Shown: positions 36,857 to 49,077 of the stretch, in pieces | How positions within the stretch are numbered: the stretch's first letter is position 1 | Layout: the number at the start of each line of letters is the position of its first letter | NCBI GenBank assembly: GCA_947095585.1 | Contig: OX352766.1 | Coordinates: 19,458,939 to 19,522,938, forward strand | DNA: 64,000 nt | Reading direction: 5' to 3' | Origin: Nephrocerus scutellatus | Taxonomy: Eukaryota; Arthropoda; Insecta; Diptera; Pipunculidae | Position numbers and translations under genes: made by a program | The notes under the pieces: generated by a model | The model's database searches: none | Told to the model about the DNA's origin: nothing | Seen by the model: the letters and a program-made list of their open reading frames with translations, nothing else

Positions 36857-39784
36857 TCAGCCTCTGTAATGTTGATTGCTGGCCTTTTCGTAGAAGGAGA
36901 CGTCTTGATTATTAAAGATGTCGTCAAATCTAGCATCTGTGAATCCTCTGATGTTTATATAGCGGTGGCTTGGCTCGATTTCTTCGATTCTCAGTCCTTG
37001 CATCTCCGGACTTGGATGTGTTTCCAACCCATCAACGAATTTCTTTGCCATTCGGAACAAGTGGTCGGTTATGGGCAGCAGACCTGCCGCGTCGTAAAGC
37101 CTTGCACTCGAGACAAACTTATAGCTGTTTGGCACCCTCCAGAGTCCTGTACAGATCCTAAGTACCTTCCTTTCAAATAGGGAGATCTTCTTCATCGTTG
37201 TTGGTGAGACGGTGAACCATATGGGATAGCCATAGGTTATCACTGGCCTGATGAGCTGCTTGTAGATGAGCAGCCTGGTGTTGTTTGACAGTCCGTTTCG
37301 CCTTCGTAGAAGCGGGTGCACCAAATGAAGGGCGTAATTAGCCTTTTTCAACGTTTTATCGATGTGGGCATTAAACTTGAGCCTCTCGGAGAAGTTTATT
37401 CCCAGGTACTTCGTCTCTGATTGGGTTTTTATAACTGTGTTGTCTGGAAGGGTGATTTTTAATCCTCTGCACCGGCTCACAAAATTTTTTCTCCCTGTTC
37501 TTGTCCCTGGCACTCGGAAGCAGATGAGTTCCGTTTTGTTTGCATTTATCTTCAACCCCCACTTGAGGTAGTAGTCCCAAAGATTTCGGAGGTGTTCCTC
37601 CACTCTTCGGGCAGCTATCTCAGGAGAGAGAGAAACGGCATACGTGATCGAGTCATCCGCGTAAAGCATGCTGCTTGTTCCGGCTGTATTGGTGGGTTGA
37701 TCCGCCGTGTAGATGTTGAAAAGGACTGGGCCAAGTCTGGAACCTTGAGGAACTCCGGCTTTAATCCCTTTCCTAGTGGATGAGTCGCCAAAAATCTGTA
37801 CAAAAAAAACCCTGTGAAAGAGAAAATGTTTAATTATTTTTACAATATAATTGGGGAAGCCAAATCTTATAAGTTTGAACAGTAGCCCGTTGATCCATAC
37901 ACTATCGAAAGCTTTTTCGATGTCTAGCAAACAGGCTACTGTACTGCTTTTAACGTTCAGTCCTCGAGTGACGTTACTGTGAAGTTTCAGCAGAGGGTGC
38001 ATCGTAGAGTGCTTCTCACGGAAACCGAATTGAAAGGAAGGAATAAGGCCTCTTTCCGAACAAAATGTATTGATCTTTTTACGGATCAAAGACTCGAATA
38101 CCTTACTGATACAACACAGTAAAGCTATTGGACGGTAACCAGTTACGCTTGAGCGGTCAGTTTTTTTGGGTACTGGTACTACTTTGGCCACCTTCCAGTT
38201 GTCTGGAAAGTAACCATTGTTAAGGCAATTGTTGAAAATGATGGTTAACATCAAGATTGCCATACCCGGTAACTTTTTAAGCAAAAAGTTAGAAATCCCG
38301 TCAATGCCCGATGATTTTTTTGAGTTTCCACTCATTATTAAATCACTGACTATAGCTGTTTTGGTAAACATTTCAACGTCTACAGGCGCTCTAGCGGGGT
38401 TTTCTTCACTAAACCGCACTACAGGATTACTTGCAGAAGTGACGTCTTCCACAAGACTTTCCACCTCTTCCAAAAAATCTGGAAGATGCGTTGGTGGTCG
38501 GTCCGTAAAACTCCTTTCAAAATGGCAGGCAAAGGCTTCGGCTTTTTCAACAGGACTGGATGCTACTTGATCTCCAAACGTGATACTTTCTGGAATGGAA
38601 ATACGCTTTCCGACCAGAGCGTTCAGCTTCTTAAAAGCATCATGACCTGGTTTGATGTTCTGGAGTCGTTTGGTCAGGTCATCTTCCTGGTACTTCCGTA
38701 GTGCTTGACGAAGCATGTTCACTGTACAACGCAGTTGCGAAAGTACAGACTGGTATTCGTCATTGACTGTATTAAGAGTCCTGTTAAAAATCCTCTGAAG
38801 GCGCTTCCTCAGCCGTTGCTTGTGAGCATATATTGCCTGTATATGTCCAGGCAGGTGTTGGAAGCGATCCCTGCTGGTGCGTATTGTTTTCTGCCGATTG
38901 ATGGCTGTGTTTACCGCATTCTCGAAATTTCTTATAGCATCATTAATTTCGTAATTCTCCAGATTTCTGCAGTCTGCTGGCATTGTTAAATCAGCTTCAA
39001 CTTCAGATCTAAACCGGTTCCAGTTTACTTTCCTGAAGTTGATGTGTAGTTCAGATGGTGGTGTGACTTTCAAAATTCGCTGATTCAACCTCACTCGAAG
39101 CTCTATGGCCATATGATCCGAGTCGCTATCGTGCGCCAAACATGAATAATTTGTTAATTCTGGAAGGATATTAATAAAATTTGTAGTTGCCAGAAAGAAA
39201 TCCAGAGTTGACGGTGTCCGAGGGTACGTCTTCCGGGGCTGAGAAACTACAGCCATGGTATGCTGATGAGGATTTGAATCCAGCCAATCTGCAATAGCCT
39301 TTCCTTGACTGTTGCACACTTCATCTTGCCATCGGGTGTGTCTAGCGTTAAAGTCCCCTCCAACCACACAGTATGTGTGCCTAGAGGAGATGCCGCAGAC
39401 AGTTTGCAGATCCCGTTGGATGTCTTCCCTCGTTGCGTTACAGTGATTGTATACAGATATCACCAGCAAGGTCTCAACCTCGTTGACTTTGATGCTGACA
39501 GCTGTTGCTTCTATGCTACGCAGCCCACTGATTTCTACCTTCTCGCCTGCCATAGTGTCCTTGATAAGGACCGCCGTCCCAGAGCGTCCACTGCTTTTGT
39601 CGACCCTGTGGATATTGTATCCGTCTGGACTGAACGGGTTTCTCCCTGTGAGGTTTGTTTCCTGTAAAAGAAGAATGTCAGGTTTATTAGTTTTAATAAA
39701 TAATTTAAGTGTGATACGCCTTGCTAAAGAATAAATGGAGTTCACATTATATGAGAATATACTTATCCTGCTTATTGTGAACAT
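36857..39784 (-). CDS. retrotransposon ORF2: AP-like endonuclease and reverse transcriptase, intact
   Basis: 975 aa. The N-terminal endonuclease (about 5-230) has SYNVNS (N13), LLLQET (E42), GGDFNARHT (D144, N146), STLDFFLAT and SDSDHMAIE (D223, H224), the catalytic set of the apurinic-type endonucleases that nick target DNA. The reverse transcriptase (about 485-800) has SSGIDGISN, WKVAKVVPVPK, GYRPIALL, FQFGFREKHST, motif A LLDIEKAFDSVW, motif B AGVPQGSRLGPVLFN (677 on), motif C LYADDS (707-712) and motif D-like GLKINANKTEL, then YLGINF. No RNase H domain is evident, which fits the Jockey clade and argues against the I clade. Starts at ATG 39784, 13 nt before the end of ORF1 in another frame. 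The specificity of the endonuclease for the H3 start site is inferred from the insertion sites. Confidence 0.95.
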   Translation of the reverse strand: MFTISRISIFSYNVNSIYSLARRITLKLFIKTNKPDILLLQETNLTGRNPFSPDGYNIHRVDKSSGRSGTAVLIKDTMAGEKVEISGLRSIEATAVSIKVNEVETLLVISVYNHCNATREDIQRDLQTVCGISSRHTYCVVGGDFNARHTRWQDEVCNSQGKAIADWLDSNPHQHTMAVVSQPRKTYPRTPSTLDFFLATTNFINILPELTNYSCLAHDSDSDHMAIELRVRLNQRILKVTPPSELHINFRKVNWNRFRSEVEADLTMPADCRNLENYEINDAIRNFENAVNTAINRQKTIRTSRDRFQHLPGHIQAIYAHKQRLRKRLQRIFNRTLNTVNDEYQSVLSQLRCTVNMLRQALRKYQEDDLTKRLQNIKPGHDAFKKLNALVGKRISIPESITFGDQVASSPVEKAEAFACHFERSFTDRPPTHLPDFLEEVESLVEDVTSASNPVVRFSEENPARAPVDVEMFTKTAIVSDLIMSGNSKKSSGIDGISNFLLKKLPGMAILMLTIIFNNCLNNGYFPDNWKVAKVVPVPKKTDRSSVTGYRPIALLCCISKVFESLIRKKINTFCSERGLIPSFQFGFREKHSTMHPLLKLHSNVTRGLNVKSSTVACLLDIEKAFDSVWINGLLFKLIRFGFPNYIVKIIKHFLFHRVFFVQIFGDSSTRKGIKAGVPQGSRLGPVLFNIYTADQPTNTAGTSSMLYADDSITYAVSLSPEIAARRVEEHLRNLWDYYLKWGLKINANKTELICFRVPGTRTGRKNFVSRCRGLKITLPDNTVIKTQSETKYLGINFSERLKFNAHIDKTLKKANYALHLVHPLLRRRNGLSNNTRLLIYKQLIRPVITYGYPIWFTVSPTTMKKISLFERKVLRICTGLWRVPNSYKFVSSARLYDAAGLLPITDHLFRMAKKFVDGLETHPSPEMQGLRIEEIEPSHRYINIRGFTDARFDDIFNNQDVSFYEKASNQHYRG

Positions 39785-41313
39785 AATTCACAAATAAGGC
39801 GACCCAAAACGGTTGTTTTGGACCTGTCATCAAGGCTGCTATAATTAGCAGGCACGACTTTTCTTGCCTTCTGCAAAATTGTAAAAAGGTCTGCGCCGAA
39901 TAACCTTTCAGTGTCGTCAAAAATATTAGTTTTTTCAGTAGATGGAGCCGTTTTTAAAGCTTGCTTCTTCACTGGTTTACTGCATTCTTGGATGGTTGGT
40001 GGTGGTTTGTTGCTAGTTGCTGGCTTGCCAGCAACATCATTACCCATAGCAGCTATACTAGCAAAGCTAACTCCTTTCACTATCGCTTTTGCAGCAGATT
40101 TCTGGGCGAACTTATGCTGCTCAATCTTCTTTTGGGCGGTTTTTACTTTTTCCGCCATTTTTTCTTTATATTTAGGACATCCCCGATAGTTTGCAGGATG
40201 TCCAGTTTTTTGACAATTTGTGCAGAAAACGTTGTCGTCTTTATTGTTGTCAGCGTTTCTCGGGCATTGTCCAGGTAAGTGCTCGTCCTTGCACTTAACA
40301 CATCTATATTTCATACCGCAATTGCTTGCGACATGTCCAAACTTTTGGCAATTTTTGCATTGGGTAATGCCTGCTGGTTTTAGCTTTTCCCAATGCACCA
40401 GCTGGTTCATCAGGAGGGTTTTTGAGCATACTGCTGCCTTATCGCAGTTCTTCTCAAGCTCTACAATGAAATGGTTAAATTTCCTGTCGTTCCTCTGTGA
40501 TTTGAAGGGTTTGACCTCCACTACAGGGACACCCTCTGCCGTCAACGCTTCCTTGACATCCTCAGTGTCAAAGGAGTGGTGAATACCTTTAAGGACCAAC
40601 AATTCTTTCCTGTCCTCCTTAGTGGTATAGGTGTTGAATTCAGTCTTTCCCGACTGTAGGAAAGACCGAATTCGCTGGTGGCCGTCTTTGTTCATGGCCG
40701 TAACGACCGATTTGCTGCTATTGATGTTGCGAATTCTGCAACTAATATTGGCACTCTTCGTGAACTTTGAGAGTTCAGCGACGTTCAGTCTGAAGCAGAC
40801 AATTGGTGGCATAGCAAATGGTTTAGTTGTTGGTCCAGTACTCTGAGTGCTAATGTTCCCTTGAGCGGTTGGTTGGGATGACTGCACCGTTCTACGTTGC
40901 ACCTCTTTTGGTTTTGTTGTATGCTCGACAACAACTGGTTTTGGCGCAATCCTGACATCATTAGCTACTGCAGCCGGAGATGAAGTTGGTGGTGATGAAG
41001 GCCTGGAACTAGCAGACAATCTTCTTCTTTTTGCCTTTACTGGCATGGTTTCGGGAGATGATCGATCTTTGCGACTATCTTCTTCGCTAAAATTGTCCTC
41101 TCCGCCGCTACTGGCTTCGGACGCTTCATTATCCGATTCCTCGACAACGCTCATTGTTTCCTCCTCTGAAGTCGCTGAATCGCACAGCTGGTTCACTTCA
41201 TCCAGCCTTCGGTACAATGACAACAGGAAATCCCCACCATGGTTGGTGACTTGTTCCTTAATTAAGGATAAGACCTCGTTGACTTTTTCCTTCCTTTTTG
41301 CTTTTTTCCCCAT
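39772..41313 (-). CDS. retrotransposon ORF1 (Gag-like nucleic-acid-binding protein), copy 2
   Basis: 513 aa. An acidic Ser/Glu/Asp-rich stretch (about 48-80) precedes a basic KAKRRR (93-98, possible nuclear signal). A PRE/RRM-like region (about 235-300: LLVLKGIHHSFDTEDVKEAL...) is followed by three zinc knuckles: CKNCQKFGHVASNC (319-332), CVKCKDEHLPGQC (338-350) and CTNCQKTGHPANYRGC (364-379). The last, with GHPANYRGCP, is the hallmark of Jockey-group ORF1 proteins in insects. In the family this protein coats the RNA and brings it to the nucleus and target chromatin; contact with the histone locus would be a plausible added role here. Start chosen at ATG 41313 (MGKKAKRKEK), which the relics also align to. 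Confidence 0.94.
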   Translation of the reverse strand: MGKKAKRKEKVNEVLSLIKEQVTNHGGDFLLSLYRRLDEVNQLCDSATSEEETMSVVEESDNEASEASSGGEDNFSEEDSRKDRSSPETMPVKAKRRRLSASSRPSSPPTSSPAAVANDVRIAPKPVVVEHTTKPKEVQRRTVQSSQPTAQGNISTQSTGPTTKPFAMPPIVCFRLNVAELSKFTKSANISCRIRNINSSKSVVTAMNKDGHQRIRSFLQSGKTEFNTYTTKEDRKELLVLKGIHHSFDTEDVKEALTAEGVPVVEVKPFKSQRNDRKFNHFIVELEKNCDKAAVCSKTLLMNQLVHWEKLKPAGITQCKNCQKFGHVASNCGMKYRCVKCKDEHLPGQCPRNADNNKDDNVFCTNCQKTGHPANYRGCPKYKEKMAEKVKTAQKKIEQHKFAQKSAAKAIVKGVSFASIAAMGNDVAGKPATSNKPPPTIQECSKPVKKQALKTAPSTEKTNIFDDTERLFGADLFTILQKARKVVPANYSSLDDRSKTTVLGRLICELCSQ

Positions 41314-41540
41314 GTTATAGGGCTGATCGAAGGAAAACCTTTTCTGAAAATTAATTCTAATAACTGGAAATATTCCTGAAATTAAAAAATAATTAGTGAA
41401 ATAATAAAAAAATAAAAAGTAATAGGTAGCGAAATGCTCGCTTTTGGTTTTGGGTTTTTTTTTTTTAATCGGTAGCAGGTAGCTAGACGATATGATGCGT
41501 GATCTGCGTGTGCTCGTGTTGAGCGCTCGATGATGACTGA

Positions 41541-41552
41541 TGAGTCTGCCAC
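41541..41552. repeat. 12-bp target duplication between copies 2 and 3
   Basis: TGAGTCTGCCAC. Confidence 0.92.
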
Positions 41553-43076
41553 TTTTTTTTTTTTTTTTTTAGATTAAGATATTTTATTAAACATTTAGAT
41601 ATTATACAATTTTGACTTAAAAACTAAACTTATAACTATTATTATTAAGTGTCGGCTCAACAATAGGGGCCCGACGTATTTACATTGTCTTTTTTTTGTA
41701 TTGCTTATTATTAAACAATATTTTTTACTACTTAATCTACTACATGTTTATTTTTAAAGCAATTTAATTTTAAACGATAAATTTTAAAATAAAATAAAAA
41801 TGAAGAATAATATTAAAGGGGGTATAAACAGGGCGATCTTCAGCCTCTGTAATGTTGATTGCTGGCCTTTTCGTAGAAGGAGACGTCTTGATTATTAAAG
41901 ATGTCGTCAAATCTAGCATCTGTGAATCCTCTGATGTTTATATAGCGGTGGCTTGGCTCGATTTCTTCGATTCTCAGTCCTTGCATCTCCGGACTTGGAT
42001 GTGTTTCCAACCCATCAACGAATTTCTTTGCCATTCGGAACAAGTGGTCGGTTATGGGCAGCAGACCTGCCGCGTCGTAAAGCCTTGCACTCGAGACAAA
42101 CTTATAGCTGTTTGGCACCCTCCAGAGTCCTGTACAGATCCTAAGTACCTTCCTTTCAAATAGGGAGATCTTCTTCATCGTTGTTGGTGAGACGGTGAAC
42201 CATATGGGATAGCCATAGGTTATCACTGGCCTGATGAGCTGCTTGTAGATGAGCAGCCTGGTGTTGTTTGACAGTCCGTTTCGCCTTCGTAGAAGCGGGT
42301 GCACCAAATGAAGGGCGTAATTAGCCTTTTTCAACGTTTTATCGATGTGGGCATTAAACTTGAGCCTCTCGGAGAAGTTTATTCCCAGGTACTTCGTCTC
42401 TGATTGGGTTTTTATAACTGTGTTGTCTGGAAGGGTGATTTTTAATCCTCTGCACCGGCTCACAAAATTTTTTCTCCCTGTTCTTGTCCCTGGCACTCGG
42501 AAGCAGATGAGTTCCGTTTTGTTTGCATTTATCTTCAACCCCCACTTGAGGTAGTAGTCCCAAAGATTTCGGAGGTGTTCCTCCACTCTTCGGGCAGCTA
42601 TCTCAGGAGAGAGAGAAACGGCATACGTGATCGAGTCATCCGCGTAAAGCATGCTGCTTGTTCCGGCTGTATTGGTGGGTTGATCCGCCGTGTAGATGTT
42701 GAAAAGGACTGGGCCAAGTCTGGAACCTTGAGGAACTCCGGCTTTAATCCCTTTCCTAGTGGATGAGTCGCCAAAAATCTGTACAAAAAAAACCCTGTGA
42801 AAGAGAAAATTTTTAATTATTTTTACAATATAATTGGGGAAGCCAAATCTTATAAGTTTGAACAGTAGCCCGTTGATCCATACACTATCGAAGGCTTTTT
42901 CGATGTCTAGCAAACAGGCTACTGTACTGCTTTTAACGTTCAGTCCTCGAGTGACGTTACTGTGAAGTTTCAGCAGAGGGTGCATCGTAGAGTGCTTCTC
43001 ACGGAAACCGAATTGAAAGGAAGGAATAAGGCCTCTTTCCGAACAAAATGTATTGATCTTTTTACGGATCAAAGAA
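41553..43076 (-). mobile_element. 5'-truncated non-LTR retrotransposon, array A copy 3
   Basis: 1524 bp: the 3' third of the element with an 18-nt A tail (41553-41570). The 5' end stops inside ORF2 (residue about 565, at 43075) and is followed at once by a complete TGAGTCTGCCAC. 5' truncation with its own target duplication marks an independent insertion, as expected from incomplete target-primed reverse transcription. Confidence 0.92.
41840..43076 (-). pseudogene. ORF2 C-terminal fragment (copy 3)
   Basis: Residues about 565-975 remain open, including RT motifs A, B and YADD, but the endonuclease and first RT motifs are gone. It has no proper start codon. Confidence 0.9.
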
Positions 43077-43088
43077 TGAGTCTGCCAC
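43077..43088. repeat. 12-bp target duplication, promoter side of array A
   Basis: TGAGTCTGCCAC, followed by the undisturbed H3-H4 promoter. Confidence 0.92.
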
Positions 43089-43631
<543 letters not shown>

Positions 43632-43673
43632 ATTCTATTCAATCATTTGCGTTCTATCAGTAAAATATCAATC

Positions 43674-43689
43674 GGTCCTTTTCAGGACC
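43674..43689 (+). terminator. histone 3' stem-loop of H4, unit 4
   Basis: GGTCCTTTTCAGGACC. Confidence 0.93.
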
Positions 43690-44271
43690 ACAAAATAAAT
43701 TCATAAAGAAGATACTTTTTAGGTTTCAATAGTTTTTTAAAAATGTCCGTATAGAATTATTATTTATTATAATTGAAATTTTTACTTTGGCTTTTTGCAA
43801 CACTTGAGAATAATTTAAAAAATTCATAATGAAATGCGGACGTTCTCTGTCTGCCATATTGCTGTTCTCCTCTTTCAATGTGTCGTCGCCCAATCAAAAT
43901 TTAAGTATTCCTTTGTTATTAATTAAAACTCGTGTTGCTAAGCTACGCAATTTCTATAATCAAGCAATTAAATTAAATTTAATAATAATATCGTATATTA
44001 TCATGGTTGTGAAACAGTTTTCGCTGTAAAATGCTAAGTTGCTGTGTGCTGACCACAAAACTAATATTATAATCTAATCACCACACCAAACTCAATATTT
44101 CAACCAATTGCACAAAAATAATATCGTATACACTAGTGTTGTGAAAAGTAAATTAGTAGTTGAATTGTAATGATAATTTCTTTAAATTAGTAACCTTTAT
44201 TTCTTTTATGTTTTGTAATTCTATTCTTTTTGATATTAATAAAAGTTATCCCTTCTCATAAGAAAATTTGT
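43690..44271. other. H4-H2A spacer, unit 4
   Basis: As in the other units. Nothing more seen. Confidence 0.7.
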
Positions 44272-44287
44272 CGTCCTGAAAAGGACG
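44272..44287 (-). terminator. histone 3' stem-loop of H2A, unit 4
   Basis: CGTCCTTTTCAGGACG on the minus strand. Confidence 0.92.
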
Positions 44288-44331
44288 GTTTTTTTTAGTA
44301 ATTTGTTCGTTTCTCTTTTGCGCACAGAAAT

Positions 44332-45020
<689 letters not shown>

Positions 45021-45392
45021 ATGCCGCCAAAGACAAGTGGAAAAGCAGAAAAGAAAGCTGGAAAGGCCCAGAAAAATATTACTAAACCTGGTAAAAAGAA
45101 CAAGCGCAAGAGGAAGGAAAGCTACGCAATTTACATTTACAAAGTGTTGAAGCAAGTCCATCCAGATACTGGTATCTCATCAAAAGCCATGAGTATCATG
45201 AACAGTTTTGTCAATGATATTTTTGAACGTATCGCTGCCGAAGCCTCCCGCTTGGCACATTACAACAAACGTTCGACAATCACAAGTCGGGAAATACAGA
45301 CTGCTGTTCGTCTTTTACTTCCCGGAGAGTTGGCCAAGCATGCGGTCAGTGAAGGAACAAAAGCTGTTACTAAATATACCAGCTCTAAGTAA
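45021..45392 (+). CDS. His2B: histone H2B, unit 4
   Basis: 123 aa, identical protein, with the same silent variants as unit 3. Confidence 0.98.
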   Translation: MPPKTSGKAEKKAGKAQKNITKPGKKNKRKRKESYAIYIYKVLKQVHPDTGISSKAMSIMNSFVNDIFERIAAEASRLAHYNKRSTITSREIQTAVRLLLPGELAKHAVSEGTKAVTKYTSSK

Positions 45393-45443
45393 ATTTCGGC
45401 GTCATCTTATCTTTGTCTTTTTTAAGACACCACCAAATAAAAA

Positions 45444-45459
45444 GGCCCTTTTCAGGGCC
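45444..45459 (+). terminator. histone 3' stem-loop of H2B, unit 4
   Basis: GGCCCTTTTCAGGGCC. Confidence 0.93.
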
Positions 45460-46342
45460 ACAAAATGATTCAAAAAACAATATGTAACTCGAACGCAATT
45501 TAATTAGTATATTTATGTACTTATTGTTATCAACTAAAAACTTCAATATAATGTACCTACCTACATACAAAACACAATAAAATAAAATTGGAAAACCTCA
45601 TAAAGACTACGTTAGTTAGTGTATGGTGTCATCTTAAATGAAAATGATTATGGCTTCATATAAATTCTGTACTCTTGGTACGGTACTGCTGCTATAGCTT
45701 CGTAAAAATTTGGTACAATGAGATTGAACATGTTTATTAGTCACATTAGGTGTGTGGTACAAAGATAAATAATAATTGAAAAAACCTCTAAAGTCTACTG
45801 TTCAAACCACAATCATATAAAAAAATTCTGAAGGGTACTGACAAATTTGAAAATTCTTATTAGAAATGTATATATTCCAGTTGGAATTGGTACGATTGTC
45901 TGTAGCTATGTATTTTGCATTAAAACAGCTAAACCGTCAGACAATGACTGATTAACAAATAATGTTAAGCAATTATGCCCATTTCATAATGTAATATTTA
46001 TAAACAAAACTAATTTAATAAAAAAAATGCAGTTTTACCAGTTTTTTTTCTTTTTCTGATGGTCCTTATGGTGTTTTTTGAGACTTTTGAGGGTATTTTG
46101 GGAGTCTTCTGGGCATCTTTTGGAAGTGTTTTAGAGGTCTATTTTTTGTTTTGAAACGACAAAGAATTATAACTTCTAACGCGCGTACATAAGCACACGC
46201 GTCCACTTTTTTATGTTATGCTGTTATCAGTCAATATATGGAGATGCAGTGTATTAACCAGCATCATAATTTATTTTAAGGACGTTTTTCTTTTTTATAA
46301 TATAATTGTGTAACCTAATGAAAATGTTTGTCATTCATACAT
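45460..46342. other. H2B-H1 spacer, proximal part, unit 4
   Basis: Single foldback arm (core from 45934) and H3-3'-end-like remnant, as in unit 3. Confidence 0.55.
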
Positions 46343-48004
46343 AGAGTCATAATCGAGCGCTCAACACGAGCACACGCAGATCACGCATAATATCGTCTAG
46401 CTACCTGCTAACCGATTAAAAAAAACCCCAAAACCAAAAGCGAGCATTTCGCTACCTGCTACTTTTTTATTTTTTATTATTTCACTAATTATTTTTTAAT
46501 TTCAAAAATATTTTTTTTCCAGTTATTAGCAATTTATTTTCAGAAAAGAGTTTCCTTTCGATCAGCTCTATGAAATAGGGAAAAAAGCAAAAACTAAGGA
46601 AAAAGTCAACGAGGTCTTATCCTTCATTAAGCAACAAGTCACCAAAGATGGTGGGGATTTCCTCTTGTCGTTGTACCAAAGGCTAGATGAAGTGAACCAG
46701 CTGTGCGATTCAGCGACTTCAGAGGAGGAAAATATGAGTGCTGTCGAGGAATCGGATACTGAAGCGTCCGAATCCAGCAGCGAAGGAGAGGATAATTCTA
46801 GCGACGAAGATAGTCGCAAGGAACGATCATCTCCCGAAACCATGCCAGTAAAGGCAAAAAGAAGATTGTCTGCCAGTTCCAGACCATCATCACCACCAAC
46901 TTCATCTCCGCCTGGAGTAGCCATAATGTCAGGATTGCGCCAAAACCAATTGTTGTGGAGAAAACAACAAAACCAAAAGAGGTGCAACGTAAAACTGTGC
47001 AGGCATCACAACCAACCGCTCAAGGAAACATAATCACACAGAGTACTGGAGCAGCAACAAAACCATTTGCTATGCCACCAATAGTCTGCTTCAGACTGAA
47101 CGTCGCTGAACTCTCAAAGTTCACGAAGAGTGCCAATTTTAGTTGCAGAATTCGCAACATCAATAGCAGCAAATCGGTCGTTACAGCCATGAACAAAGAC
47201 GGCCACCAGCGAATTCGGTCTTTCCTACAGTCGGGAAAGACCAAACGGCTCTAGAACATCAAACCAGGTCCTGATGATTTTAAGAAGCTGAACTCTCTGG
47301 TCGGAAAGCGTATTTCTATTCCAGAGAGTATCACGTTTGCAGATAAAGTAGCATCCAGTCCTGTTGAAAAAGCCGAAGCCTTTGCCTGCCATTTTGAAAG
47401 GAGCTTTACGGACCGACCACCAACGCATCTTCCAGATTTTTTGGAAGAGGTGGAAAGTCTTGTGGAAGACGCCACTTCTGCAAGTAATCCTGTAGTGCGG
47501 TTAAGTGAAGAAAACCCCGCTAACGCACCCGTAGAAGTGGATATGTTTACCTGAACAGCTGTTGTCAGTAATTTAATTATGAGTGGAAACTCAAAAAAAT
47601 CATCGGGCATTGACGGGATTTCTAACTTTTTGCTTAAAAAGTTACCGGGTATGGCAATCTTGATGTTAACCATCATTTTCAACAATTGCCTTAACAATGG
47701 TTAGTTTCCAGACAACTGAAAGGTGGCCAAAGTAATACCCAATATTCGGAGTCGTTGATCCGTAAAAAGATCAATATACGTTTTGTTCGGAATAAGCCTT
47801 ATTCCTTCCTTTTAATTCGGTTTCCGAGAGAAGCACTTTACGATGCACCCTCTGCTGTAACTTCACTGTAATGTCACTCGAGGACTGAACGTTAAAAGCA
47901 GTACAGTAGCCTGTTTGCTAGACATCGAAAAAGCCTTCGATAGTGTATGGATCAACGGGCTACTGTTCAAACTTATTAGATTTGGTTTCCCCAATTATAT
48001 TGTG
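46343..48004 (+). pseudogene. decayed retrotransposon relic, unit 4
   Basis: Same as the unit 3 relic (GAG retained, ORF1 remnant open 46665-47033). Confidence 0.88.
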
Positions 48005-49077
48005 AAATTACTCTCTTCTGAGACAGCAGTTGGCCTCTGATTGAATGTTAATTGTTGAATAATTTTGTAAAAAATTGTAGCTTTTGTAATATTTCAATAG
48101 TTCGAGAATAACTAATTTTAATAAAATGAATATGAACGACGATAAATGTGAATTCGCTTTGAGAAATCTTGTGCATTAACTGACTTATACTCTTATAATG
48201 TTAATTACAGCATCATTATGTTAAAAACAATTTCCTTTTTTAACTTTTTAACCATCTGTATACCGTAAACTTAAAGTTTAAATATTTTTATAATTAATAT
48301 ACTTAAATAGGAAGAATTAAGCGATAATTCTAATTAATGCGACTTCGTTTTGGGATGGTGTAAATTTTCTTGTGTTTTGAATGAGAGACTTTTGTAATGT
48401 TAATTATAGCTTCATTTTTATACAATTTGAATCTTTTACAATTGTTTAATCATTCGTAGCTAACCGGTAAAATATTGATGTAAACAGTATATTTAAATCA
48501 CAAGAATAAAAAGATTATAATTCGGTGTTCATTGACTGAGAGACTGGCATTTTTATAATGTTAAATTTAGCTTCATTTTTATATAAAAAATTATCTTTTA
48601 TAATTTTTTCCTTATTTATATATAGTAAACTATCAGTAAAAAGGGATGTATATAGTTAATATATGTATATAATATGAATAAAACGATTATAAATCCAAAA
48701 GATGGGATTTCGTTTTGTGAAAATCTGTGTTTAAAATGATTTTTTTTAGAAGATTATTACTTAAATATATTAAAGCTAATATCTGCAATACAAGGAAATA
48801 TTGTCTAATTTAAATAACAAAAAATAAATTACTGTAATACTTTTTATTATAATTAAAAAAAGGAAAAACAGTTCAAACTTTTGTGCACAAAATACCAAAT
48901 GACACTGAAATGAAAATTTCTTAATATAGTCTTCTCTAGGCGATTCTCAACTTTTCAAGTACGGTATACCATACGCCTTATTGATATTAAAAAATTTAAA
49001 ACTTAAATCTTGGCGATCGTGCTGTTTGCTAGTTATTAGATATACGGAAATCGTGTTTTTTTTTTCAAGAATTAAAA
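48005..49077. repeat. AT-rich H2B-H1 spacer with ~190-bp repeats, unit 4
   Basis: As in unit 3, with the same 29-bp loss at about 48523. Confidence 0.6.

Larger units (their letters stand above)
36570..41540 (-). mobile_element. non-LTR retrotransposon (Jockey-like), array A copy 2, intact
   Basis: 4971 bp with both ORFs open, an 18-nt A tail (36570-36587) and AATAAA just before it. The sense strand begins TCAGTC, which fits the insect initiator TCAKTY. With A as +1, ACACG at +28 to +32 fits the DPE consensus, so an internal promoter of the type known from Drosophila Jockey-group elements is likely. The 5' UTR repeats GCTACCT and has a small GCGA/TCGC hairpin. This is the candidate active master copy of the window. 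Confidence 0.93.
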
